The notes under the pieces: model-generated
The model's database searches: none
Seen by the model: only the letters and a program-made list of their open reading frames with translations
Told to the model about the DNA's origin: nothing
Made by a program: the position numbers and the translations under genes
In this document: in pieces, positions 43,262 through 51,280 of the stretch
How the letters are laid out: every line of letters starts with the position of its first letter
How positions within the stretch are numbered: the first letter of the stretch is position 1
DNA from: Pseudomonas mosselii
GTDB taxonomy: Bacteria; Pseudomonadota; Gammaproteobacteria; Pseudomonadales; Pseudomonadaceae
Assembly: GCF_003205295.1 (NCBI RefSeq)
Contig: NZ_QJRP01000012.1
Span: forward strand, 1-64,000
Direction: 5' to 3'
DNA length: 64,000 nt

Positions 43262-44098
43262 TCAATTGATGCTGTAGCCGCGCCCGCTCAGGCACGCCCC
43301 CAACGCCCGTCGATAGTTGTCCGTCACATTGGCCGGCGGCGCATAGGTGGCGGTCGCCGGATCGAACCCCGACTGGCTCACCGCCCAGCGATGGCATTGA
43401 TAGCGGTCCTGCTCCTGCTGCTCAGGCCCCTGGCCGTACATCGGATAGGCGATCACATCGTAGCCGCCACCCTGCTGCGGCAAAGGCGCAGGCGCCACGG
43501 TGGGCGGATTGACCACCACGTACTCGCGGCTATCGGCCAGGTACTGGTAATAGGTGTCGGCCACCAGGAAGAACAACGCACCGCTCAGCCACACCTCTCG
43601 GGCATAGGGCGGCAGGTAGCCGACCCGCACACCGTAGGGCGGTGTGACCACCACGTAGCCGCCGCCATGGGGCCGGTACCAGTAACCGCCGGAGTAGAAA
43701 TAGTCCTGCCCGCGGTACGGCACTTTCCAGTAACGGTCCGGGAAGCGGTCGACGGTATGCCCGGGATGGTACTGTGGCCCTGGCCCCCAGCCATTGCCAT
43801 GACCATCGGGCCGGCCTGACCAGTCGCCGCCGGGGCGCTGACCCGGACCACCCGCTTCCCAGTAACGGTTGTCGCCGTAACGACGGGGAATGTCCTGGTA
43901 GTAGCCCTGGCGTGGCGGTTGCGTCTGGCGCACTTCATCACGCGAATTGAGCGGCGATCCACGTCGTTCGCCACCGCCCTGCTCCTGTTGGCCGCCACGA
44001 CCGTCATGCCCGTCCCCAGGCCCCTCGGCCAGGGCCCCCAGGCTGAGGCCCAGGCCCAGCAAACCAACACCTGCCAACCGCCAGATGCGCGAACTCAT
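43262..44098 (-). CDS. Exported DUF6515-like protein
   Basis: 278 residues. A signal peptide (LAGVGLLGLGLSLGALA) leads to a long Gly/Arg/Pro/Tyr-rich low-complexity part. The conserved region is YWKVPYRGQDYFYSGGYWYR with GVRVGYLPP and a hydrophobic LFFLVADTYYQYL, and CHRWAVSQSGFDP with Cys near the C-terminus. It resembles DUF6515 proteins of the envelope. AGAGG lies 7 nt before the ATG at 44098; the open frame extends upstream as a shadow of the TetR gene. Function unknown. Confidence 0.75.
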   Translation of the reverse strand: MSSRIWRLAGVGLLGLGLSLGALAEGPGDGHDGRGGQQEQGGGERRGSPLNSRDEVRQTQPPRQGYYQDIPRRYGDNRYWEAGGPGQRPGGDWSGRPDGHGNGWGPGPQYHPGHTVDRFPDRYWKVPYRGQDYFYSGGYWYRPHGGGYVVVTPPYGVRVGYLPPYAREVWLSGALFFLVADTYYQYLADSREYVVVNPPTVAPAPLPQQGGGYDVIAYPMYGQGPEQQEQDRYQCHRWAVSQSGFDPATATYAPPANVTDNYRRALGACLSGRGYSIN

Positions 44099-44183
44099 GT
44101 TGTTCCTCTCGATGAAAACGCCCGCCTTTACCGGTCGCAGTCTACTCCACGGACCGCGACCGGCAGATGAAATAGCCGACAGC

Positions 44184-44768
44184 CTAGCGCGCCAAAAGAC
44201 CGCGCAACAGAAGCTCCAGCGCCGCCAGCGCCTGGCCGAGCCGGGCATCGCCGTCCTCGTCCTGGGCGATCCAGAACGCCGCCTCCGACAGGCTGCCATG
44301 CACCAGCGCCGCCAGCGCCCAAGGGTCGGCTTCGGCCACCACGCCCACCTTGACCAGCCCGTCCAGCATCCGCTGCAACGACGCGATGCAATGCTGCTGC
44401 GCCTCGGGCGAGGCGGCGCCCAGCACGGCCCGCGCATCGCGCAGGACGATGCGCTGGATCTCCGGTTCACGGGCCATGCGCAGGTACGCCTGACAGCGCT
44501 GGCAGAAGCCTTGCCAAGGATCATCGCAGGATTCAGAGATTGCCAGCAGGCGCGCATCCATCTCGCCGTCGATCTGCGCCACCACGGCCGCCAGCAGGCC
44601 CTGCTTGTCGCCGAAATGGTGGTACAGCGCACCGCGGGTCAGCCCGGCGCGGGCAGTCAGATCGTCCATGGACGTTTGTGCGTAACCCTGCTCGCCGAGC
44701 ACTTGGCGAGCCATCGCCAGCAGGGCGGCACGGGTTTCTTCCATTTCGGCACGGGTGCGGCGAACCAT
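44184..44768 (-). CDS. TetR-family repressor
   Basis: 194 residues. N-terminal helix-turn-helix (LGEQGYAQTSMDDLTARAGLTRGALYHHFGDKQGLLAAVV, residues 20-60 region) and an all-helical ligand domain. The gene is divergent from an MFS exporter, with a palindrome between them (44813-44836). It most likely represses both genes until it binds a compound that the MFS protein exports. Confidence 0.9.
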   Translation of the reverse strand: MVRRTRAEMEETRAALLAMARQVLGEQGYAQTSMDDLTARAGLTRGALYHHFGDKQGLLAAVVAQIDGEMDARLLAISESCDDPWQGFCQRCQAYLRMAREPEIQRIVLRDARAVLGAASPEAQQHCIASLQRMLDGLVKVGVVAEADPWALAALVHGSLSEAAFWIAQDEDGDARLGQALAALELLLRGLLAR

Positions 44769-44812
44769 GGCCTCTCCTTTACGTACACTTCGTATGAATA
44801 TTTACATTCAGC

Positions 44813-44836
44813 GCGTATGAATATTTAATCATACGC
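44813..44836. promoter_or_regulatory. TetR operator (inverted repeat)
   Basis: GCGTATGA (44813-44820) and TCATACGC (44829-44836) form a perfect 8-bp inverted repeat with 8-bp spacing. A second copy of CGTATGAATATTTA, in direct orientation, lies at 44791-44804. Both are inside the 133-bp divergent intergenic region. Confidence 0.7.
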
Positions 44837-44901
44837 CCTGTATGTATTATTCACGCCCCACCCAGCGACCGGCAAGCGGGCAGCCTCATGGAGGAAGCAA
44901 C

Positions 44902-46107
44902 ATGTCCAACCCCTACACCCGATTGTTCATCCCCACCGGGACTCGAGCCTTCACCTTGGCCGGGCTGCTGGCACGCCTGCCCTTACCGATGACCGGGATC
45001 GGTATCATCACCCTGCTGGCACAATGGCGCGGCAGCTATGCCCTGGCCGGGGCGGTGGCGGCCTGCTTCGTGCTGACCTACGCCCTGCTGTCGCCGCAGG
45101 TCTCGCGCCTGGTGGACCGCCTGGGCCAACGCCGGGTGCTGCCGCTGGCCGGCCTGCTGAGCGTGCTCGGGCTGCTGCTGATGGCGGCCTGCGCCTGGCT
45201 GCGCGGCCCCGACTGGCTGCTATTTGTCGCCGCCCTGCTGGCCGGGTGCATGCCCAGCATGTCGGCCATGGTTCGAGCTCGCTGGACGCATCTGTACCGC
45301 GGCCAACCGCAACTGCAGACAGCCTATTCGCTGGAAACCGTGCTCGACGAAGCCAGCTTCATCGCCGGGCCACCCCTGGCGGTCGGGCTCAGCGTGGTGT
45401 TGTGGCCCCAGGCCGGGTTGCTGGCCGCCGCCGCACTGTTGTTGTTGGGCACGGCGGCACTGACGTTGCAGACCGCCAGCGAACCGCCTCCGGCGCCTGT
45501 CGATATCTCACTGGCCAATGACCTGCCGGTGTGGCGGCGCACGGCAGTACGCCAACTGACCTTGCTGATGGTGGCGATGGGCATGATCGTCGGCACGGTG
45601 GACATCGTCAGCGTCGCCTTCGCAAGCGAACAAGGGCAGCCAGCCGCCGCCAGCCTGGTGCTGTCGGCCTATGCCGTGGGTTCCTGTGTCTCGGGGCTGC
45701 TGTTCGGCGCCCTGCGCTGGCAACTACCGCTGCCCCGCCAGTTGTTGCTCGGGGCACTGGCCACCACGCTCGCGACCCTGCCGTTGCTCATGGTCGGCAA
45801 CCTCACCCTGCTGGCCGCGGCGGTGCTGCTGGCCGGGGTGTTTTTCGCCCCGACCATGATCGTGGCCATGGCCCTGGTGGAGCGCAGCGTACCGGAGCGC
45901 CAGCTGACCGAAGGCCTGACCTGGCTGCTCGCCGGCCTGAATGTCGGCGTGGCCATCGGCGCGGCAGTCGCCGGCCAATGGGTGGACGCCACGACACCGC
46001 GCAGCGGCTTCCTGATTGCCGTGGCGGGCGGGTTGCTGGTGCTGCTGGCGGCGCTGGCCGTGGTCGGCCGCCGCAAGGCCTCAGTCGTTCAGACTGCGGC
46101 GCAATAA
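44902..46107 (+). CDS. MFS transporter (12 TM)
   Basis: 401 residues with 12 hydrophobic helices. The start MSNPYTRLFIP is set by GGAGGAAGCAAC just upstream; the frame is open 20 codons more but without such a site. The A-like motif SRLVDRLGQRR lies after helix 2. It belongs to the sugar/drug MFS exporters; substrate unknown. The TetR gene diverges from it, and a hairpin follows its stop. Confidence 0.85.
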   Translation: MSNPYTRLFIPTGTRAFTLAGLLARLPLPMTGIGIITLLAQWRGSYALAGAVAACFVLTYALLSPQVSRLVDRLGQRRVLPLAGLLSVLGLLLMAACAWLRGPDWLLFVAALLAGCMPSMSAMVRARWTHLYRGQPQLQTAYSLETVLDEASFIAGPPLAVGLSVVLWPQAGLLAAAALLLLGTAALTLQTASEPPPAPVDISLANDLPVWRRTAVRQLTLLMVAMGMIVGTVDIVSVAFASEQGQPAAASLVLSAYAVGSCVSGLLFGALRWQLPLPRQLLLGALATTLATLPLLMVGNLTLLAAAVLLAGVFFAPTMIVAMALVERSVPERQLTEGLTWLLAGLNVGVAIGAAVAGQWVDATTPRSGFLIAVAGGLLVLLAALAVVGRRKASVVQTAAQ

Positions 46108-46419
46108 AAAAGGGAGGCCTTGCGGCCTCCCTTCGGGAATTGTCGTCCGTGCTCGGCGCTTGTGGCACCGGCTCACCTCGCGCCGTCTTCTGGACAGTGC
46201 GTAGCCCGGGGGCCTGGCGGATCCTGTTGGATGGCTGGCCGCGACCGCCCGCCTAGGGCGCGTCGCCGTGGACTGATGTCCGGGCAGTGATTCTGGTGAT
46301 AAAGATAGGCCAGATGCCGGGGCAGAGGATTGCGAAGATTGCTCTGATAAATAGCGCTTGCGCAATTTTTCACTCAGGATCGATAATTCGCAGCAATCCG
46401 AACAGAAAAGGCCCTTTCC
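46108..46419. other. Gene-free region between the MFS and Lrp genes
   Basis: Apart from the hairpin at 46111-46132 I see no gene or repeat. The right half (46290-46415) is AT-richer and must hold the promoter of the Lrp gene at 46420. Confidence 0.5.
46111..46132. terminator. Terminator hairpin after the MFS gene
   Basis: AGGGAGGCC - TTGC - GGCCTCCCT, 9-bp perfect stem, 4-nt loop, starting 4 bp after the MFS stop. An A-tract (AAAAAA) precedes it on the plus strand and only two Ts follow, so it is shaped best for ending minus-strand transcription but may work both ways. Confidence 0.65.
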
Positions 46420-46896
46420 ATGAGCAAGCTCGACCGCTACGACCTGAGCATCCTCGCCGAATTGCAGCGCGACGCGCGCATCTCCAACCAGGAACTGGCC
46501 GAACGCATCGGCCTGTCGCCCTCCCCATGCTCACGTCGGGTCAAGCAGCTCGAGGACGACGGCTACATCTCGCGCCAGGTAGCCCTGCTGGACCGCAAGA
46601 AGCTCGGCCTGAGTCTGACCGCCTATGTGCTGATCGGCATGGACCGGCACACGCCCGAGCGCTTCGAGACCTTCGAGGCGGCGATCCGCAGCCTGCCCCA
46701 GGTGCTCGAATGCAGCCTGGTCACCGGGATGGACGCCGACTACCAGCTCAAGGTAGTGGTGCCGGACATGGACCACTACCAGAAGCTGCTGCTGGGCAGC
46801 CTGACCCGTATCGAAGGGGTGACCAGCGTGCGCTCGAGCTTCGTGCTCAACCAGGTGCTGGCCAGCACCGAGCTGCCATTGACCCACCTGCGTTGA
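46420..46896 (+). CDS. Lrp/AsnC-family transcriptional regulator
   Basis: 158 residues with the classic helix-turn-helix (RDARISNQELAERIGLSPSPCSRRVKQLEDDGYI) and a C-terminal RAM domain (VTGMDADYQLKVVVPDMDHYQ, with LTRIEGVTSVRSSFVLNQV). It is different from the Lrp at 36618. No obvious divergent partner gene is present, so its target is elsewhere or is itself. Confidence 0.9.
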   Translation: MSKLDRYDLSILAELQRDARISNQELAERIGLSPSPCSRRVKQLEDDGYISRQVALLDRKKLGLSLTAYVLIGMDRHTPERFETFEAAIRSLPQVLECSLVTGMDADYQLKVVVPDMDHYQKLLLGSLTRIEGVTSVRSSFVLNQVLASTELPLTHLR

Positions 46897-46949
46897 ATCC
46901 TTGCGCGTGCGGCGTATGATCGGGGGCTCAATCTGCCTGGAGTGAACCG

Positions 46950-47153
46950 ATGGATCCCGCAGTATTCGAAGAATGGATGATGATCGTCCTGGTCACCGTG
47001 CTGATCGCTTTCATGGGCTTCATCGTCTGGGACCTGGCGAAGAAGTCCAAGGCCGGGCGCTTTGGCACGCTGATCCTGTTCTTTGTGCTGGGCCTTGGTG
47101 TGCTCGCGTTCATCATCAAGAGCGTGGTGGTGGGGTTTATCGAAGGGGTGTAG
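46950..47153 (+). CDS. DUF2788 small membrane protein
   Basis: 67 residues with two hydrophobic helices (about 11-27 and 41-62) around a basic AKKSKAGRFG loop. Length and pattern match DUF2788, found in proteobacteria and of unknown function. GGAG lies 7 nt upstream of the ATG. It starts 53 bp after the Lrp stop and may be co-transcribed. Confidence 0.82.
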   Translation: MDPAVFEEWMMIVLVTVLIAFMGFIVWDLAKKSKAGRFGTLILFFVLGLGVLAFIIKSVVVGFIEGV

Positions 47154-47177
47154 CGGCCTGGCAACCCCGCACTTCCT

Positions 47178-47293
47178 TGTAGGAGCGGCCTTGTGTCGCG
47201 AAAGGGCCGCGCAGCGGCCCCAGCATTTTTCGCTTTGACGCTGGGACCTGGGGCTGCCTTGCAGCCCTTTCGCGACACAAGGCCGCTCCTACA
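47178..47293. repeat. REP-like inverted pair, family B
   Basis: TGTAGGAGCGGCCTTGTGTC and its inverse, lying between DUF2788 and the convergent rluE gene. Variant GTAGGAG in place of GTGGGAG, shared with the copy at 61107-61223. Confidence 0.85.
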
Positions 47294-47315
47294 GGGTACG
47301 TGCATAACTCGAATG

Positions 47316-47945
47316 TCAAAGCTTCGCCGGCACTTCGCGCCAGCAACCCTGGTCCAGCCCTTCGATCGTCCAGTCGCCGATGCGCACCCGCACCAGGCGC
47401 AAGGTCGGCAAGCCCACCGCCGCCGTCATCCGCCGCACCTGGCGATTGCGTCCTTCACGGATCACCAGCTCCAGCCAGGCCGTCGGCACGCTCTTGCGAA
47501 AACGCACCGGTGGGTTACGCGGCCAAAGCCCGGGTTCCTCGAGCAAGCGTGCCTCGGCCGGCAGCGTCGGTCCGTCATTGAGTTCAACCCCTTCGCGCAG
47601 GCGCTTGAGTTGCTCTTCACTCGGCTCGCCTTCCACCTGAACCCAGTAGGTCTTGGCCAGCTTGTGCTTCGGGTCGGCAATGCGCGCCTGCAGGCGCCCG
47701 TCGTTGGTCAGCAGCAGCAGGCCTTCACTGTCGCGGTCCAGGCGTCCGGCCGGGTAGATGCCGGAGATGTCGATGAAATCCTTGAGTGTGGCCCGCCCCT
47801 CGCCGTCGCTGAACTGGGTGAGCACATCGAACGGTTTGTTGAACAGGATCAGGCGCGGCTCGGCCGGCGCCGCCTTGGGCTGGCGACGCGGGCCGGTGGG
47901 CCGCGCCGCAGGGCGGCGCGGTGTGCTACGGGGTGGCAGGGGCAT
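47316..47945 (-). CDS. rluE: 23S rRNA pseudouridine synthase (RluE type)
   Basis: 209 residues. The catalytic loop is [17 protein letters not shown] (Asp in GRLDRD), following [18 protein letters not shown] and ending with [27 protein letters not shown]. These are marks of the RsuA/RluB/E/F family; the length without an S4 domain and the KPFDVLTQF pattern point to RluE (U2457 in E. coli numbering). The Arg/Pro-rich N-terminus (about 25 residues) is probably disordered. It is convergent with DUF2788 and 6 bp after the amn gene. Confidence 0.85.
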   Translation of the reverse strand: MPLPPRSTPRRPAARPTGPRRQPKAAPAEPRLILFNKPFDVLTQFSDGEGRATLKDFIDISGIYPAGRLDRDSEGLLLLTNDGRLQARIADPKHKLAKTYWVQVEGEPSEEQLKRLREGVELNDGPTLPAEARLLEEPGLWPRNPPVRFRKSVPTAWLELVIREGRNRQVRRMTAAVGLPTLRLVRVRIGDWTIEGLDQGCWREVPAKL

Positions 47946-47951
47946 GGATCC

Positions 47952-49415
47952 TCAGCGGAACGGCGGCTCATCGAAGCTGCGCAGTTTACGCGAGTGCAGC
48001 GAGTTGAGCTCGGTGCGCAACAGGTCGAGGGCGGCGATGCCGATCTTCAGGTGCTGGCTGACCGCGCGGTTGTAGAAGGCGTTGGCCGAGCCCGGCAGCT
48101 TGATCTCGCTGTGCAGCGGCTTGTCGGAGACACACAGCAAGGTGCCATACGGCACGCGCAGGCGGTAGCCCTGGGCCGCGATGGTGCCGCTCTCCATGTC
48201 CACCGCCACGGCGCGGGACAGGTTGATCAACGGACGTTCCTGGGCCCAGCGCAGCTCCCAGTTGCGGTCGTCGTAGGTGAGCACGGTGCCGGTGCGCAGG
48301 CGCTTCTTGAGCTGCTCGCCACGCTCGCCGGTGACCTGCGCGGCCGCCTCCTGCAACGCCAGCTGCACCTCGGCCAGGGCCGGGATCGGGATGTTCGGCG
48401 GCACCACGCGGTCAAGGATGCCATCGCGGCGCATGTAGGCGTGGGCCAGTACGTAGTCGCCGATGGTCTGCGACTGGCGCAGGCCGCCGCAGTGGCCGAT
48501 CATCAGCCAGCAGTGCGGGCGCAGCACCGCCAGGTGGTCGGTGATGTTCTTGGCGTTGGACGGGCCGACGCCGATGTTGACCAGGGTCACGCCATCGCCG
48601 TCGGCGGCGATCAGGTGATAGGCCGGCATCTGGTAGCGGTGCCAGACCACGCTGGCGACCAGGGCTTGGGCTTCGCCATTGTCCATGCCCTTCTCGATGA
48701 TCACGTTGCCCGGCAGGACCATGCGCACGAAGCGTGGGTCCTCGCGCAACTGCTCAAGGCCATGGGCGATGAACTGGTCGACGTAGCGGTGGTAGTTGGT
48801 CAGCAGGATCCACGGCTGCATGTGCCGCCAGTCACTGCCGGTGTAGTGCACCAGGCGGCGCAGGGAGAAGTCCACGCGGGCGGCGTCGAACAGCGCCAGC
48901 GGCAGGGTCTCGGCGCTTTCCCAGTCGTACAGGCCATCGGCGATGTTGTCGGTGGCCGCTGAAAGGTCGGTGCTGGGGAACACCCGCGCCAGCTGCGCGG
49001 CGGTGATGCCGCTGCCGGCCAGTTCGTCGCCCTGGTCGACCACATAGGGGTACGGGATGTTCTGCTCGCTGACGCCGACTGCCACGGTCACGGTGTAGTC
49101 ATGCATCAACGGGCGCAGTTGCTCGAGCAGGTAGCCACGGAACGCCGCGGGCTGGGTGACGGTGACGCTGTAGGTGCCGTCCACCTGGACCTTGGCGTAG
49201 GCGCGGGTGGTGGCGGCGACTTCGCCCTGGCTGGAGTAAGTCAGGCGCAGGGCCGGGTAGCGGAACAGCGCGCGTTCCTCGTCGCCCGGCTCGGTGCGGT
49301 CCTTGAGGTAGCGCTTGAGGGCCTGGCTCAAGGCCCCGGTGGCCTGTTCATGCAAGGCCGCCAGACGGTCGACGGCCTGTTCGGGGGTATCAACGACTAC
49401 AAACGCTTGGCTCAC
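47952..49415 (-). CDS. amn: AMP nucleosidase
   Basis: 487 residues, the usual length. N-terminal Amn-specific domain, then a nucleoside-phosphorylase-like fold with HLIAADGDGVTLVNIGVGPSNAKNITDHLAVLRP and the catalytic region AVAVDMESGTIAAQGYRLRVPYGTLLCVSDKPLHSE. It splits AMP into adenine and ribose 5-phosphate and so adjusts adenylate pools. The rluE gene follows closely on the same strand. Confidence 0.93.
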   Translation of the reverse strand: MSQAFVVVDTPEQAVDRLAALHEQATGALSQALKRYLKDRTEPGDEERALFRYPALRLTYSSQGEVAATTRAYAKVQVDGTYSVTVTQPAAFRGYLLEQLRPLMHDYTVTVAVGVSEQNIPYPYVVDQGDELAGSGITAAQLARVFPSTDLSAATDNIADGLYDWESAETLPLALFDAARVDFSLRRLVHYTGSDWRHMQPWILLTNYHRYVDQFIAHGLEQLREDPRFVRMVLPGNVIIEKGMDNGEAQALVASVVWHRYQMPAYHLIAADGDGVTLVNIGVGPSNAKNITDHLAVLRPHCWLMIGHCGGLRQSQTIGDYVLAHAYMRRDGILDRVVPPNIPIPALAEVQLALQEAAAQVTGERGEQLKKRLRTGTVLTYDDRNWELRWAQERPLINLSRAVAVDMESGTIAAQGYRLRVPYGTLLCVSDKPLHSEIKLPGSANAFYNRAVSQHLKIGIAALDLLRTELNSLHSRKLRSFDEPPFR

Positions 49416-49492
49416 GCTGGGCTTCCTGTCTTATGGAATGCATGACAGCCATCTTGCCTGCGTTGCAGGGCAAATACACCCCCACGAGGGCG

Positions 49493-51145
49493 TTACCCGG
49501 CCCACACCGGCGTGGCCCTGGCCACCAGCGCCTCGACATCCACGCCGCGCGGCAACGCGCCATACACCCGCCCGCCGCCGCCCAGGCGGCTGCCGATGAA
49601 CGCATCGCTCACCGTGGCGTTACCTGCCTCGAGCAACAGCTTGGCCTGCAGCGCCACGGCGATATCCTCGGTCAGTTGCCGGGCGCGGTACTGGATATCG
49701 CCGGTATCGGCGAAGGCGCCCTTGAGGTTGCCGATGAACGCCGCCAGCCGCGGGTCGCCATGGCCATCCCCCAGCTCGCTGAACAGCGCCTCGAGCACGC
49801 CCGGCTCCTTCGACAAGGCCCGCAGCACATCCAGGCACTGCACGTTGCCCGAGCCCTCCCAGGTCGAGTTGACCGGCGCCTCGCGGTACAACCTCGGCAG
49901 GATGCTGTCCTCGACATAGCCGGCGCCGCCCAGGCACTCGGCGGCCTCGTTGATCATCCCGGGGGCACGCTTGCAGATCCAGTACTTGCCCACGGCCGTG
50001 ACCAGGCGGGCGAAGTGCGCCTGCTGCGGGTCGTCGAGGCGGTCCAGGGCCTGGCCCATACGCAGGCTCAGGGCCAGGGCGGCCTCGCTCTCCAAGGCCA
50101 GGTCGGCGAGCACGTTCTGCATCAGCGGCTGCTCGGCCAGCACGCGCCCGCCAACCTTGCGGTGGGCGCAGTGGTGCGCGGCCTGGGTCAGGGCCTGGCG
50201 CATCAGGGCGCTGGAACCGACCATGCAGTCGAAACGGGTCATGGCCACCATCTCGATGATGGTCGGCACGCCGCGCCCCTCCTCGCCGATCATCCAGGCC
50301 AGGGCTCCGCGGAACTCCACCTCGCTGGAGGCGTTTGAACAGTTGCCCAGCTTGTTCTTCAGGCGCTGGATGTAGAACTGGTTGCGGTTGTCGTCGGGCC
50401 GGTGGCGCGGCAGCAGGAAGCAGCTCAGGCCCTTGTCGGTCTGGGCCAGGGTGAGAAAGGCGTCGCACATGGGCGCCGAACAGAACCACTTGTGGCCCAC
50501 CAGCTCATAGGGCTGGCCCGGGCCAGGGGTGCCGACCGGGTAGGCGCGGGTGGTATTGGCGCGCACGTCGGTGCCGCCCTGTTTCTCGGTCATGGCCATG
50601 CCGATGGTGACACCGGCCTTGTGCCGGTCGCCGACGTTGCGCGGGTCATATTCGCGGGCCAGGACCTTCGGCAGCCAGTAGCCAGCAAGCTCAGGTTGCA
50701 ACCGCAGGGCCGGCACAGCGGCGAAGGTCATGGTCAGCGGGCAGCCGGTACCGGCTTCGGCCTGGCTGTGCAGATAGGTCATCGAGGCCCGTGCCACATG
50801 GGCACCGTCCCGCGGCTCGGCCCAGGGCAGCGAGGGCAGGCCGTGCTCGACGGCGGTACGCATCAGCTGGTGATAGGCGGGGTGGAACTCCACCAGATCG
50901 ATGCGGTGGCCATAGCGGTCATGGCTGTTGAATTCGGGCTTGTGGGCATTGGCGAGAAAACCTGCGGCCATCAACGGACCGCCGGCCAGGGCACCATAGG
51001 CGTCGATCCGCGACTCGGCCCAGCCGGCGCCGAAGCGCCGCGACCACTCCTGCAGGGGCTGGTCGAGGCGATACAGGTTGGCGCCGTCCAGGGACGGCGG
51101 TTGGTTGGTGACTTCGTGGGTTTCAGCGAACTGGTGCAGGTTCAT
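49493..51145 (-). CDS. AidB-like acyl-CoA dehydrogenase
   Basis: 550 residues. The dehydrogenase core carries GVTIGMAMTEKQGGTDVRANTT and GHKWFCSAPMCDAFLTLAQTDKG for FAD and substrate, and DSILPRLYREAPVNSTWEGSGNVQCLDVLR near the C-terminus with the general base region. The opening THEVTNQPPSLDGANLYRLD is typical of E. coli AidB, induced by alkylation and binding DNA. AGGAGG lies 6 nt before ATG 51145; the eight codons upstream are discounted. It could be AidB or a related isovaleryl-CoA dehydrogenase-like protein. Confidence 0.85.
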   Translation of the reverse strand: MNLHQFAETHEVTNQPPSLDGANLYRLDQPLQEWSRRFGAGWAESRIDAYGALAGGPLMAAGFLANAHKPEFNSHDRYGHRIDLVEFHPAYHQLMRTAVEHGLPSLPWAEPRDGAHVARASMTYLHSQAEAGTGCPLTMTFAAVPALRLQPELAGYWLPKVLAREYDPRNVGDRHKAGVTIGMAMTEKQGGTDVRANTTRAYPVGTPGPGQPYELVGHKWFCSAPMCDAFLTLAQTDKGLSCFLLPRHRPDDNRNQFYIQRLKNKLGNCSNASSEVEFRGALAWMIGEEGRGVPTIIEMVAMTRFDCMVGSSALMRQALTQAAHHCAHRKVGGRVLAEQPLMQNVLADLALESEAALALSLRMGQALDRLDDPQQAHFARLVTAVGKYWICKRAPGMINEAAECLGGAGYVEDSILPRLYREAPVNSTWEGSGNVQCLDVLRALSKEPGVLEALFSELGDGHGDPRLAAFIGNLKGAFADTGDIQYRARQLTEDIAVALQAKLLLEAGNATVSDAFIGSRLGGGGRVYGALPRGVDVEALVARATPVWAG

Positions 51146-51248
51146 TGGCGGCCTCCTGGATCCGTTCATGCCTGGATAACCCAGTGAAGCACCGCAGGCC
51201 CTCGAGTCAAAGTGACAAAACGGACTACATGGGGGCGCTTCGCGCCCT

Positions 51249-51270
51249 GATCGCGGGGCAAGCCCGCTGC
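51249..51270. repeat. Degenerate single REP-like element, family A
   Basis: ATCGCGGGGCAAGCCCGCTG, one arm only of the family-A palindrome, between the AidB-like and sensor-kinase genes. Confidence 0.6.
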
Positions 51271-51280
51271 GAAGGGTCCG

